Notes: generated by a model from the letters alone, not told the origin. A stretch of DNA of 64,000 nt from an uncultured Synechococcaceae cyanobacterium (GCA_902536065.1 CACAVZ010000003.1:1-64000); one strand, 5' to 3'. Shown: positions 48,032 through 55,351, counted from the stretch's first letter. A program made the numbers and translations.

Positions 48032-48424
48032 TTAAAATTTCTCTAATTGATTAAACAAGTATTCCACTCTTCTTAGATTAACGCCTAAATCTGATTGACC
48101 TAATCTTGCTGCAGATCTTATTTGAATGATTCCTTTTGATCTATCTACATAACTTCTTACATCAAGCTTTAAAATTTCAAGGTCATCAGGAAATCTAAAA
48201 ATTAAGCTTCTACAAACACCTCTCCAATAATTCCTTCCACTTTCGATGACTTCTGTACGAGGTAATCCTTCTGCTAGAGAGACAAGTTGAATGAACTTTT
48301 GATCAACATTTATTAGTTTCTTTTCTATTAAGACACTATTTAATGGATTAGTTATTGGAGCAAGACCTTGAATGGAGGAAACCATATTTTTTAAAGACGA
48401 TATAGATGTTCTAACTGATTTCAT
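48032..48424 (-). CDS. DUF1499 family protein
   Basis: 130 residues from ATG 48424 (a TTG six bases upstream is also possible). The DUF1499 pattern is clear: NPLNSV near the start, LPRTEVIESGRNYWRGVCRS, FRFPDDLEILKLD, and GIIQIRSAARLGQSDLGVNLRRVEYL. The family is common in photosynthetic organisms; function unknown. The first 20 residues replace the signal found in some relatives. Confidence 0.85.
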   Translation of the reverse strand: MKSVRTSISSLKNMVSSIQGLAPITNPLNSVLIEKKLINVDQKFIQLVSLAEGLPRTEVIESGRNYWRGVCRSLIFRFPDDLEILKLDVRSYVDRSKGIIQIRSAARLGQSDLGVNLRRVEYLFNQLEKF

Positions 48425-48507
48425 ACACAAAGTGAGAGGGAAAAAGTAAAGAATTTTCCCATAAATTTGATCTCTTTATAAAAATTCCTTATTTTGTGAT
48501 CAAAATT

Positions 48508-48645
48508 CTAAAATTTGAGATTTTTAATTGTTTTTTTTGATAGAGATGGTTGCCTACCTTCTTTACTAGTTAGTTTCCTAACCCATAAAAAAACTCCCAC
48601 AAACAAAAATATTTCAACAATAATTCCAACCGATATTAGACTCAT
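48508..48645 (-). CDS. Small membrane protein, 45 aa
   Basis: 45 residues: an N-terminal hydrophobic helix (SLISVGIIVEIFLFVGVFLW) then a basic polar tail. The start ATG overlaps the stop of the upstream 30-aa frame (ATGA), so the two are coupled. Not recognised; a photosystem or cytochrome microprotein is conceivable. Confidence 0.5.
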   Translation of the reverse strand: MSLISVGIIVEIFLFVGVFLWVRKLTSKEGRQPSLSKKTIKNLKF

Positions 48646-48734
48646 TTTTTATCCTCTTTTTTCTTGTTGGTGCCCTCAATGTATGGCACAAGAATATTTA
48701 ATAACCACTTTTTAAATGAATTTAACGATTTCAT
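48642..48734 (-). CDS. Small protein, 30 aa
   Basis: 30 residues (MKSLNSFKKWLLNILVPYIE followed by a Lys/Glu tail), an amphipathic helix. It begins 7 bp after the stop of the 127-aa gene and overlaps the next small gene by 4 bp, which supports an operon of three. Confidence 0.4.
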   Translation of the reverse strand: MKSLNSFKKWLLNILVPYIEGTNKKKEDKK

Positions 48735-48741
48735 AATCTAT

Positions 48742-49125
48742 TTACTTGCCTCTTCTCCACAAACTCCTCCCTTTAATGAGATCCTCTATATTTGGCCAAG
48801 CTGCTATTAATTCTTTAAGTGCCTTTCTATTAGGAGCATAGAAAACACATGACAATGCACTTATTACATAAAGTATGAACCATAACTTACTTTCTGAATA
48901 AGCTAAAAACAAAGAGAAAAGAAAACTTCCAATAAAGAAAAAGAAAAATGACCTATTTAATATTTCTAATGGAGTTCTTTTGAGTCTGTAGAATTTAATC
49001 TTTTTAATATCTTCTTCAGTATCTTTCTGAAATTTACTTTCGTACGAATTAATTATTTCTTCTTCTAGAACTTTTTCATACTCTAAATTATCAATTGGAT
49101 CACTTTGATCCTTTTTATTTATCAT
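48742..49125 (-). CDS. Hypothetical two-helix membrane protein, 127 aa
   Basis: An acidic N-terminal arm of about 60 residues, two close hydrophobic helices (FFFFFIGSFLFSLFLAY and LWFILYVISALSCVFY) and an end WPNIEDLIKGRSLWRRGK. First gene of a three-gene minus-strand cluster of membrane proteins. Its fold recalls small thylakoid proteins, but no family is recognised. Confidence 0.65.
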   Translation of the reverse strand: MINKKDQSDPIDNLEYEKVLEEEIINSYESKFQKDTEEDIKKIKFYRLKRTPLEILNRSFFFFFIGSFLFSLFLAYSESKLWFILYVISALSCVFYAPNRKALKELIAAWPNIEDLIKGRSLWRRGK

Positions 49126-49408
49126 TGGTATCTATATAGTACAAATATGGTAACTAATTTAAGGTATTTTAAAAAGTATCAAATTTTATCTGATAACTGG
49201 AGCTATACGAACAGATCATGGTTTTGAAAATAATTCAAGATTGTCTTATTTATAAAAGATAAATTAGTCAAAATATTCTTTTTAATTTTCCCAAATCTTT
49301 CGGTCATTTCAAAACAATCACTTCTATAAACTTCATAGCATTAATTAAATTGGGAGGCAATATCTAAATCTAGAGTTAAAATAGTTTAGAGATTTTAATA
49401 ATATCTAA

Positions 49409-49720
49409 ATGCAAAGGTATTTAATTTCCTACGAATTTACAGATGGCGAGGATCAAGAAGAAGGGGCAGAAATGCTAATTAATTGGTACGAATCAGGTGG
49501 TCCCCAAAACAGACCTGAAAACTATGAGGTTCATTCTTGGATTTTTATGGTTCAAAATGGGATTGGACATTCTGTAGTAAGTGCAGATTCTCTTGAGACA
49601 ATATGGAAGCAATGGCATCCCTGGAGAAGGTTAATGGATATAAGTATTCAGCCGTGTATGGATCTTGATGAGACAGTCGGATTATTCAAAAAGCAAAAAA
49701 TGAATACAAGGATAGTCTAA
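49409..49720 (+). CDS. DUF3303-like protein, 103 aa
   Basis: 103 residues, compact and Trp-rich: YLISYEFTDGEDQEEGAEML, NWYESGGPQNRPENYEVHSW and WKQWHPWRRLMDISIQPCMD. The layout (a short ferredoxin-like fold with a dimer interface) fits DUF3303/NIPSNAP-like proteins. Function unknown. It is preceded by 283 bp with no gene. Confidence 0.6.
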   Translation: MQRYLISYEFTDGEDQEEGAEMLINWYESGGPQNRPENYEVHSWIFMVQNGIGHSVVSADSLETIWKQWHPWRRLMDISIQPCMDLDETVGLFKKQKMNTRIV

Positions 49721-49813
49721 AAGTATTTGATTTCCAAATATAAATATCTTTTTAGTAGCACCTAATACTACATACATATCTCACTGCGTTAAAAAGGATA
49801 AGATTAATTTTCC

Positions 49814-50008
49814 ATGATGAATGATTCTTATCACATTTACTTCAAAGGAGAAATTCTTTTCAAGAATTTAAGTAAAGATGAATTTGAATTTGTTTGGGGA
49901 AAACTTTATACATCTTATATAAATGCCCTAAATAAAGAGCTAACCTATGAATTAATTAGCGAAAACAATATTATGGAGCCGACCTTTAACCTTGAGCCAT
50001 CTTACTAA
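49814..50008 (+). CDS. Hypothetical protein, 64 aa
   Basis: 64 residues, soluble, beginning MMNDSYHIYFKGEILFKNLS; a beta strand pair then a helix and a short Asn/Glu/Pro tail. Either of the two consecutive ATG codons could start it. Not recognised. Convergent with the 80-aa gene. Confidence 0.55.
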   Translation: MMNDSYHIYFKGEILFKNLSKDEFEFVWGKLYTSYINALNKELTYELISENNIMEPTFNLEPSY

Positions 50009-50028
50009 ATCAAAAACTAAATCCTAGA

Positions 50029-50271
50029 TTATGAATAAAACAAGAAAAGCTGTCTCTCTTTTATTTTGAGGTACTCTTTTTCTTCTTTAGTTATGTCTAA
50101 AGCAATTTTATTTGCCTCAATTTCAACATTCGAACTATAAGTTTCAAAGTTTTCCTCTCTTTTAAATAGGGCAACAATGCCAATATCTGTTATGAACCAA
50201 ATAAAATGATCAGTTTCTCCAATTGGCTCTTCTTTTAAAGAATCAATAATCAAATCACAAGTTGAATCCAT
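50029..50271 (-). CDS. Hypothetical protein, 80 aa
   Basis: 80 residues, acidic, mostly predicted strand: DHFIWFITDIGIVALFKREENFETYSS then a helical Glu/Lys end. Soluble. It lies 21 bp downstream of the 78-aa membrane gene on the same strand. Not recognised. Confidence 0.5.
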   Translation of the reverse strand: MDSTCDLIIDSLKEEPIGETDHFIWFITDIGIVALFKREENFETYSSNVEIEANKIALDITKEEKEYLKIKERQLFLFYS

Positions 50272-50292
50272 TTAATTAATCTGAGAGGGGGT

Positions 50293-50529
50293 TTAATTGC
50301 CCCCATTGCAATACCTTACGGCCTCAGAATTGGTGGCACCATCTTCAATTATTTCTGCAACACATTTATTAAAAAGTTTAGATTCCTTTTTTACTGAACA
50401 GAATCCAAAAGCGATTGCAGCTAAAGCTATTGCCGATACGAAACTAGAACCAAGTTGTATAAAACCATAGGCAAACATAATGTTTTTTTTTCCAGAACAT
50501 TTTTTTGAATCCTTTTTTTCTTCTGTCAT
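50293..50529 (-). CDS. Hypothetical small membrane protein, 78 aa
   Basis: 78 residues: a Lys-rich start (MTEEKKDSKKCSGKKN), a helix (FIQLGSSFVSAIALAAIAFGFC) and a short domain with two further cysteines (NKCVAEI, RYCNGG). Not recognised. Confidence 0.55.
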   Translation of the reverse strand: MTEEKKDSKKCSGKKNIMFAYGFIQLGSSFVSAIALAAIAFGFCSVKKESKLFNKCVAEIIEDGATNSEAVRYCNGGN

Positions 50530-50623
50530 TTTAAATATTTAATTCATACAAACCTATTTGATTAATCTTGCGTTTGGGAATTGTTGCCATAGAGAAAACC
50601 GAATCAAGACTTAATTTAAACAG

Positions 50624-50710
50624 ATGAGACAAATTTTCAAAAATTCAAGTTTCTTTTTATTTTTCTTAACTATATTTGTCAATTTGATACATCATTCAAA
50701 AATAAAATAA
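50624..50710 (+). CDS. Possible membrane microprotein, 28 aa
   Basis: 28 residues with a Phe/Leu-rich hydrophobic core (SSFFLFFLTIFVNLI) from ATG 50624. It is the only plausible frame in the first part of a long spacer. Weakly supported. Confidence 0.28.
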   Translation: MRQIFKNSSFFLFFLTIFVNLIHHSKIK

Positions 50711-50820
50711 TTAATTTTTTCTCAACACTAGTTTCTTGATAAAATCCATTTTATAAATATAAAAGTCGTGATCCCACAGTTATGACAATAGGTTATGGTG
50801 CATTTTAAACTATATTTAAA

Positions 50821-50865
50821 CTTTTCTTGATGAAGTATTAATACTTAAAAAGTATTCAAGAAAAG
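50821..50865. repeat. Long inverted repeat with inner hairpin
   Basis: CTTTTCTTGA (50821-50830) pairs perfectly with TCAAGAAAAG (50856-50865). Inside, AATACTT and AAGTATT pair around a three-base loop. The whole can fold into one extended hairpin. It is not next to a stop codon, so a small-RNA or origin-related role is as likely as a terminator. Confidence 0.55.
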
Positions 50866-50891
50866 CTTGTTTTGATCATGCTCCCGGAGAG

Positions 50892-50931
50892 TTATCCACT
50901 TTTTTAGTGTTTTTCAACAGGGTTTTCCACA
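50892..50931 (+). promoter_or_regulatory. Cluster of DnaA-box-like sites
   Basis: TTATCCACT (50892-50900), TTTTCAACA (50911-50919) and TTTTCCACA (50923-50931) stand in the same orientation. The last equals the box reported for cyanobacterial DnaA; the others differ from known boxes by one base. AT-rich DNA follows. DnaA binding is inferred only. Confidence 0.4.
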
Positions 50932-51063
50932 ATATGTTGATTAAATTAAATCTTCTATGTGCAAAATAAAATATTTTCTCTTTTTAAAAAAATATAGCCA
51001 CATTTTGTTTTGTAGATCAGTAGGATTTGTTATGTTATTTTTTTGAGATTGATTTTTGAATTT

Positions 51064-51189
51064 ATGAATACAAGCAAAATTAAAAAAAATCCGACTACTG
51101 AAATCAGAGAAAAACTTAAGAAATCAAAGTTTGACTTACTTACTAACGAAAATGATTTTTTAGTTAAAAGTCTAAAAAAGGCTGGATAG
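51064..51189 (+). CDS. Small basic protein, 41 aa
   Basis: 41 residues: MNTSKIKKNPTTEIREKLKK then a helix NENDFLVKSLKKAG. The end resembles that of the 57-aa protein at 55017-55190 (TENERLVNSLKKSG), so the two may be paralogues. Function unknown. Confidence 0.45.
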   Translation: MNTSKIKKNPTTEIREKLKKSKFDLLTNENDFLVKSLKKAG

Positions 51190-51362
51190 TCTTTTGGTTT
51201 ACCAAAATGATATTTTTTTCAAGAAATCTCTCTAATTTAAAATTTGTTCTGCTAAATACAACAATTAATCATTTTTAAAGATTTAAAATGAGTTCATTAA
51301 ATATAAATTTTCTGTTAAAAATAAAAAAATAGTTCTCCCCGATAAACATTAAAGAAAAATAT

Positions 51363-51413
51363 CCGTTATATTAATTTAATCTCAATATGAGATCAGATTA
51401 GAAATATAAACGG
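51363..51413. repeat. Nested inverted repeats upstream of the CxxCxGxG gene
   Basis: Outer arms CCGTTATATT (51363-51372) and AATATAAACGG (51403-51413) pair with one bulge. An inner ATCTCA-ATA-TGAGAT palindrome lies at 51379-51393. The element is 74 bp ahead of the next gene and may be a leader structure or operator. Confidence 0.45.
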
Positions 51414-51486
51414 TAAATTCATAGGGCTTATTTAATTATTTATTGCTTCCTTTTACCTATATTTGAAAAATAGTTTCAGTTTAAAG

Positions 51487-51738
51487 ATGAATACCCAAGA
51501 ACTTAAAGTCAACTACAAAAAGCTTTTAAACAAAGCTGCCAAAGCAAACGGTCGTAAAGAAACTGTTTCTTACTTAAATCGTGCTGCTAAAATTAAATCA
51601 AAAATCTATTCAAACACTAAAGTAGATTGTTTTAGATGTAACGGAGCAGGTTTTCTAAGAATTTCTTTAGATGAGACTAAGACATGTCTATCTTGCTATG
51701 GGAAGGGTTTTTTGATTAAAGAAATTCAGCAGGTTTAA
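51487..51738 (+). CDS. Small zinc-finger (DnaJ-type CxxCxGxG) protein, 83 aa
   Basis: A helical N-terminus (NTQELKVNYKKLLNKAAKAN) and a single DnaJ-like zinc module: CFRCNGAGF and CLSCYGKGF, 17 residues apart. ATG 51487 is preferred over an upstream in-frame TTG at 51463. Related small DnaJ zinc-finger proteins act in thylakoid assembly in plants and cyanobacteria; a similar role is a guess. Confidence 0.7.
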   Translation: MNTQELKVNYKKLLNKAAKANGRKETVSYLNRAAKIKSKIYSNTKVDCFRCNGAGFLRISLDETKTCLSCYGKGFLIKEIQQV

Positions 51739-51753
51739 AAAATTTGATTGTTA

Positions 51754-51909
51754 ATGAAAGATCTCATTCAGGCTCATAAAAAATTAATTAAAACAGTAAA
51801 AGAACAAATGGGATTTTCTGATTATGGGATGTACTGGTTAGCTTTTCTGGAAGGGGGTTTAACTATATGGTTACTGGATAGAATATTTTTCCACTGGTTG
51901 AAGTTTTAA
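51754..51909 (+). CDS. Small protein with C-terminal helix, 51 aa
   Basis: 51 residues, amphipathic first half (MKDLIQAHKKLIKTVKEQMG) and a Trp/Leu-rich hydrophobic second half (YWLAFLEGGLTIWLLDRIFF). It starts 15 bp after the zinc-finger gene, so probably one transcript. Not recognised. Confidence 0.5.
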   Translation: MKDLIQAHKKLIKTVKEQMGFSDYGMYWLAFLEGGLTIWLLDRIFFHWLKF

Positions 51910-51999
51910 TTTTTATTTAGGTCAAAAAATTTCTGCAGGTATTAAATAAATTAATTTATCGAAACCATTTGAAAAGTTGTAGGATGGTAAAAAAACAAT

Positions 52000-52227
52000 A
52001 TGCAATTACTCGGATTGATTCTTCTTCTAGCTAGTAGCTGGTATTTATGGAAATTAACATCAAACTTTCTTGATGAACCAACAAAAAAAGAACTGACTAA
52101 TAGTTTAAATAACCTCAAAAATAAATTCTCTGAGGGAAAACAAAATTTCTCTAAAGCAAAAATAAGCGAAGCTTGGGAAAAATACAAAGGAGAAGGTGGT
52201 GCCTTATCTAACAAAGAAAAAAGCTAG
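52000..52227 (+). CDS. Small membrane-anchored protein, 75 aa
   Basis: An N-terminal helix (LLGLILLLASSWYLW) anchors a charged helical domain with a repeat-like LNNLKNKFSEGKQNFSKAK. The TAG stop shares its final G with the GTG start of the next gene. Not recognised. Confidence 0.6.
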   Translation: MQLLGLILLLASSWYLWKLTSNFLDEPTKKELTNSLNNLKNKFSEGKQNFSKAKISEAWEKYKGEGGALSNKEKS

Positions 52228-52481
52228 TGGACTTTTTTATTATTACAAGTCTCACTAAAGATATTTCTAGAATTGATCTAATTGGTATTTTGTTTGGTCA
52301 TTTAATTTTTGGTGTTGCATTGACACAGCTTTTAAATTGGACGTGGTTAAAAAACCTTATGAGTGAAGAAGATAAAGCAAGGATGCTTAAAAGTTATACA
52401 TGGAAAGACTTATTAGTAGATGGAGCAATTCTTACGGTAGTTCTAGGAATAATCTTTTTGATAATTAGCATTTTTCTATAA
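52227..52481 (+). CDS. Two-helix membrane protein, 84 aa
   Basis: GTG 52227 start overlapping the upstream stop (TAGTG). Helices at about 18-36 (LIGILFGHLIFGVALTQLL) and 65-84 (ILTVVLGIIFLIISIFL) flank a polar loop (SEEDKARMLKSYTWKDLL). It is followed directly by two more microproteins; all four form one compact plus-strand operon. Confidence 0.55.
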   Translation: MDFFIITSLTKDISRIDLIGILFGHLIFGVALTQLLNWTWLKNLMSEEDKARMLKSYTWKDLLVDGAILTVVLGIIFLIISIFL

Positions 52482-52571
52482 ATGAACGTAACTTACATCC
52501 TTTTAGTTTTTTTAATGATATCAATTGTGATTTTCACTCAAATAATCAATTCCTCTGATAAATCAACATAA
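52482..52571 (+). CDS. Single-helix membrane microprotein, 29 aa
   Basis: 29 residues with one helix (YILLVFLMISIVIFTQII) and a short Ser/Asp tail. Its ATG follows the upstream stop without a gap, and the next ATG follows its own stop without a gap, supporting translation. Confidence 0.5.
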   Translation: MNVTYILLVFLMISIVIFTQIINSSDKST

Positions 52572-52673
52572 ATGACCGAAGTAACTAGCGACTCCTCAAC
52601 TGGATGGTACTTGATCGCATTGGTAAGCACTTTATCTTTTTTAGCCTTAATTTACTTCGGCCAAAAAAGATAG
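52572..52673 (+). CDS. Single-helix membrane microprotein, 33 aa
   Basis: 33 residues: polar start (MTEVTSDSSTGW), a helix (YLIALVSTLSFLALIYFG) and a basic end (QKR). Last gene of the four-gene operon; a strong terminator hairpin stands 34 bp downstream. Confidence 0.5.
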   Translation: MTEVTSDSSTGWYLIALVSTLSFLALIYFGQKR

Positions 52674-52706
52674 ACTAAATTTTGAAAGATTATTTAAATT
52701 AATAAA

Positions 52707-52741
52707 AAAAGCTCTGCAACTTCATGAGATGCAGAGCTTTT
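52707..52741. terminator. Strong two-way terminator
   Basis: AAAAGCTCTGCA (52707-52718) and TGCAGAGCTTTT (52730-52741) form a perfect 12-bp stem with an 11-nt loop. A and T runs on both sides let it end the plus-strand microprotein operon and the minus-strand 40-aa gene. Confidence 0.88.
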
Positions 52742-52752
52742 AATTATTAAGT

Positions 52753-52774
52753 AACAGATTTATATAAATCTGTT
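52753..52774. repeat. Perfect 22-bp palindrome at the stop of the 40-aa gene
   Basis: AACAGATTTAT followed by its exact reverse complement spans the minus-strand stop codon (52760-52762). It may protect the transcript end or act with the nearby terminator. Confidence 0.55.
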
Positions 52775-52882
52775 GATTATAAAACCTTTTTTCTTAATCA
52801 AAGAAAAAGAGACCGATGAATGTGATGAAGATACTGAATTCACGGCCCCTTTGGTAACCGCATTTTTCGGTAGATACGACAA
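52760..52882 (-). CDS. Short protein with near-perfect Shine-Dalgarno, 40 aa
   Basis: 40 residues from TTG 52882: MSYLPKNAVTKGAV, a Ser/His/Val-rich middle and a basic end (LIKKKGFIINRFI). The run AAAGGAGGTGA (plus 52887-52897) complements the 16S 3' end fully and ends 4 nt before the TTG, extreme for a genome where most genes lack such sites. A TATCTT -10-like box lies upstream. The GC of the middle is higher than that of its neighbours. It may encode a highly made peptide or be a regulatory RNA. Not recognised. Confidence 0.55.
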   Translation of the reverse strand: MSYLPKNAVTKGAVNSVSSSHSSVSFSLIKKKGFIINRFI

Positions 52883-53014
52883 TGAATCACCTCCTTTACT
52901 AATGTTTTTTTTAAGATAACCAAAAGAATTAAACAAGGAAAGAAATTCGTTAAAAATTTAAAAATTTTTTAACAAATTAAAGATATAAATCTCTTCAATA
53001 TAAATGTATTGATA

Positions 53015-53680
53015 TTACCAAGGCAAAACTTCTCCATTGGCATGCCAAAAAGTACCCGAGTTATTTTTATTTAAAGAATCAATACGTTTTAAAAGGCCAT
53101 TTGCTGATTCTTCAGGACTAATTCCATTTCTTGTAAAGCCAGTCATTCTTGTACACACTAACCCAGGATGCAAAATAGCTACATAAATATCATCTCTTGA
53201 TAAATCTATAGAAAGTGATTTTGCGGCCATTGACAAGGCTACCTTAGACATCCTGTAACCATAAGAACTCCCAGATGAATTATCTTCAATGGATCCCATT
53301 CTACTTGTGATAAAAGCAACTTTAGAAGATTTTTTTAATAAGTGTTTAAGTGCTTGGGTCATACATATTGGGCTCAATGCATTAACTTCAAATTGTCGCA
53401 AAATACTTTTTTTATCTAAGTTTCCGAAAGAATTAAATTCATAAATTCCTGCATTATGAATTAAGCAATCTAAATTAACTCCAGATAGTTTTTTACACAA
53501 ATTTGTTATCGACTCATCAGAAGAAATTTCTATATTCTCTTCAATTATCACTCCTAAATCTCTAAGTTCTTTTGAAGCTTTCCTACATGTTGCAATTACA
53601 TTATCTCCCCTCTTATGAATTTGCCTACATAGTTCTAATCCAATACCCCTATTTGATCCTGTAATTAGATAAGTCGACAT
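53015..53680 (-). CDS. Short-chain dehydrogenase/reductase
   Basis: 221 residues from ATG 53680 (an in-frame ATG at 53707 would add nine hydrophobic residues before the Rossmann strand). NAD(P) motif TGSNRGIG (about 7-14), NAG in LIHNAGIYEF, catalytic Ser in FITSRMGS and Y-x-x-x-K as YGYRMSK. It is a C-factor/sniffer-like SDR. The substrate is unknown. Confidence 0.9.
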   Translation of the reverse strand: MSTYLITGSNRGIGLELCRQIHKRGDNVIATCRKASKELRDLGVIIEENIEISSDESITNLCKKLSGVNLDCLIHNAGIYEFNSFGNLDKKSILRQFEVNALSPICMTQALKHLLKKSSKVAFITSRMGSIEDNSSGSSYGYRMSKVALSMAAKSLSIDLSRDDIYVAILHPGLVCTRMTGFTRNGISPEESANGLLKRIDSLNKNNSGTFWHANGEVLPW

Positions 53681-53854
53681 CTCTAAACTAAAAAATAAAA
53701 AATTCATCTAAATCCAAATATAAAAGAAAACGAACTAGAAAAAGAAAAAATATATAAAATTCCTTATTAGATCTTTTAAGGTTATGATGGATTATGAAAT
53801 TTAAAAGATTTTATAAAAGAAAGCAAAGATATTTTTATCACAAAAATTTAATGT

Positions 53855-54061
53855 ATGGAAATTTTCAATCAAGAATTTATAGAAGAGATTATTAGGTTAA
53901 CGTGGAGAAATCCTGCTTTCATGGCAATAGCTATTGCGTTAGTTTGGCTTATCCCTCAATTATTTATCAGAAAAATAATGGCAAAAAAATATGAAAGAAG
54001 AAAAATAGAAATTCAGAAAAATAAAATTCAAAAGCTTTACCCAACCAATACTCCTAAATAA
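53855..54061 (+). CDS. Small membrane protein, 68 aa
   Basis: An N-terminal acidic piece, one helix (FMAIAIALVWLIPQLFI) and a very basic tail (KIMAKKYERRKIEIQKNKIQK). Start ATG 53855. The tail would sit in the cytoplasm. Not recognised. Confidence 0.6.
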   Translation: MEIFNQEFIEEIIRLTWRNPAFMAIAIALVWLIPQLFIRKIMAKKYERRKIEIQKNKIQKLYPTNTPK

Positions 54062-54123
54062 GATTTTTATTTATAAGATGATCTAATGAATCAAAAAAAA
54101 TACTTTTTGCATCTAAGTAAAAT

Positions 54124-54294
54124 ATGATCTACAAAATAATCAGAATTGATGGTGAAGATGACGAATTAACAGCTCAAAGTTTTTATAACTATTCAGATGC
54201 GTACGATTTGTTAGAGGAACTATATGGAGATTTATGTTGTTCAGATGCTGATTATGGAGACATAATCTATTACGATATTGTAGAAAATAATTGA
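54124..54294 (+). CDS. Small acidic protein, 56 aa
   Basis: 56 residues, very acidic and Tyr-rich: MIYKIIRIDGEDDELTAQSF, SDAYDLLEELYGDLCCSDAD and GDIIYYDIVEN. A beta-alpha-beta pattern is likely. It is 10 bp ahead of the 69-aa gene. Not recognised. Confidence 0.55.
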   Translation: MIYKIIRIDGEDDELTAQSFYNYSDAYDLLEELYGDLCCSDADYGDIIYYDIVENN

Positions 54295-54304
54295 AAAAAT
54301 ATTA

Positions 54305-54514
54305 ATGGAGAATAAAAAATGGGCTCCCTCCCAAGAAGAAAATTTAGGGGTAATAACGAGTGTGTATGAATTCATTAAAGAAGAACTTTCAGAACTTCAA
54401 AATAAAACTGGATGTCCAGATTCATTTATTTATGATTTTATTGGCAAGATTCAGAATGAATGGCATCCTGAATCCTGCCACTCCATAGTTAGAAATAAAA
54501 AAAGGAAAAATTAG
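54305..54514 (+). CDS. Hypothetical protein, 69 aa
   Basis: 69 residues, soluble: EENLGVITSVYEFIKEELSE and FIYDFIGKIQNEWHPESC, with a basic end. Probably co-transcribed with the upstream acidic protein. It recalls the small helical protein at 56257-56439 in its EEIKN/IINEWEE-like layout, though similarity is slight. Confidence 0.5.
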   Translation: MENKKWAPSQEENLGVITSVYEFIKEELSELQNKTGCPDSFIYDFIGKIQNEWHPESCHSIVRNKKRKN

Positions 54515-54583
54515 AGAATATTAAATCTTCAACGCAAATTTATAAAATTTCTCTAATATAATTTGAATTTAAAATACTAATTC

Positions 54584-54670
54584 ATGATTATTAGAATACT
54601 AGGAATCGTACTTATCCTTGGTACGATTGCATATTATGGTTTAGTGTTAACTGGGCAAAGCAACCTTTAG
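54584..54670 (+). CDS. Single-helix membrane microprotein, 28 aa
   Basis: 28 residues, one helix (IIRILGIVLILGTIAYYGLVL) and TGQSNL at the end. ATG 54584 to TAG 54670. Typical size of a thylakoid microprotein; no known subunit matches. Confidence 0.45.
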   Translation: MIIRILGIVLILGTIAYYGLVLTGQSNL

Positions 54671-54694
54671 TTTTTTAACTTTTAAAAATTTCTC

Positions 54695-54907
54695 ATGAAA
54701 TGGCCTCCTACTTTGTGTTGGACAGCACCAAAAACAATTAATGGTAATAGGCATTTTCAAGTTAAAACTTATGGTGGGAAAAATGAAGATAGATGGGTTG
54801 ATATTTTTCCTACCAAAAATAAAAAAGATATTAAAAGAATCTCGTGGGCAAAACTAAAAACAGAATGGACTACTGGATGGTTAAGGCTCCCAAAAGATAA
54901 AGATTAA
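54695..54907 (+). CDS. Trp-rich TIGR02450 family protein, 70 aa
   Basis: 70 residues with five conserved Trp: MKWPPTLCWTAPKTINGNRHF, DRWVDIFPTKNKKDIKRISW and KTEWTTGWLRLP. This is the small TIGR02450 family found in cyanobacteria and some marine gammaproteobacteria; no function is known. Confidence 0.85.
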   Translation: MKWPPTLCWTAPKTINGNRHFQVKTYGGKNEDRWVDIFPTKNKKDIKRISWAKLKTEWTTGWLRLPKDKD

Positions 54908-55016
54908 TTTGTCTATGTAAACAAATATTATTAACCAGAAAACTGTAAAAAATAATACCTAACTCAAAAAAAATAACTTCTAAAATTTTTTAAATTTCTG
55001 TTTAATATGAAGTCAG

Positions 55017-55190
55017 AACCGAAGAAAAAACTCCCTAATAAAAAAGTTATAAGTTCAGCAAAATTTGAGGCTAAAGAACAATTCACAAAATCTGCATTAG
55101 AAAATTTAAAAACAGAAAATGAAAGACTTGTTAATTCACTAAAAAAATCTGGGGAGATTAAAGAATCAAAAAGAAAATAGACTTACAGTA
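55017..55190 (+). CDS. Small basic helical protein, 57 aa
   Basis: 57 residues: MKSEPKKKLPNKKV, then a helix SALENLKTENERLVNSLKKS and a Lys/Glu end. The TENERLVNSLKKSG block resembles that of the 41-aa protein at 51064-51189. Not recognised otherwise. Confidence 0.45.
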
Positions 55191-55231
55191 TTTAAAAATT
55201 TTTATTATTATAGAAATTTATACATTGAGAA

Positions 55232-55351
55232 ATGATTGAAAAAATCTCTCTAGCAAATTCTCATTTACCTCAACTTATTGGTTTCGTTCTGATGTCAATT
55301 GGATATACATTAGGCAATAAATTCTACCTTCCGGAAATCAAACAAAAATAA
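55232..55351 (+). CDS. Small membrane protein, 39 aa
   Basis: 39 residues, one central helix (QLIGFVLMSIGYTLG) between polar ends. ATG 55232, stop 55349-55351. Not recognised. Confidence 0.4.
   Translation: MIEKISLANSHLPQLIGFVLMSIGYTLGNKFYLPEIKQK

Larger units (their letters stand above)
50711..51063. other. Gene-free spacer with hairpin and DnaA-box-like cluster
   Basis: No credible coding frame. The spacer holds a long inverted repeat (50821-50865), three closely spaced same-direction sequences close to the DnaA box (50892-50931) and, right after them, about 100 bp of very AT-rich DNA (for example 50960-50995). Confidence 0.6.

Noticed and set aside
53794-53895. 33-codon basic frame before the 68-aa membrane gene
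   Set aside because: It overlaps the better-supported start of the following gene and consists mostly of Lys/Arg/Tyr; coding is not convincing.
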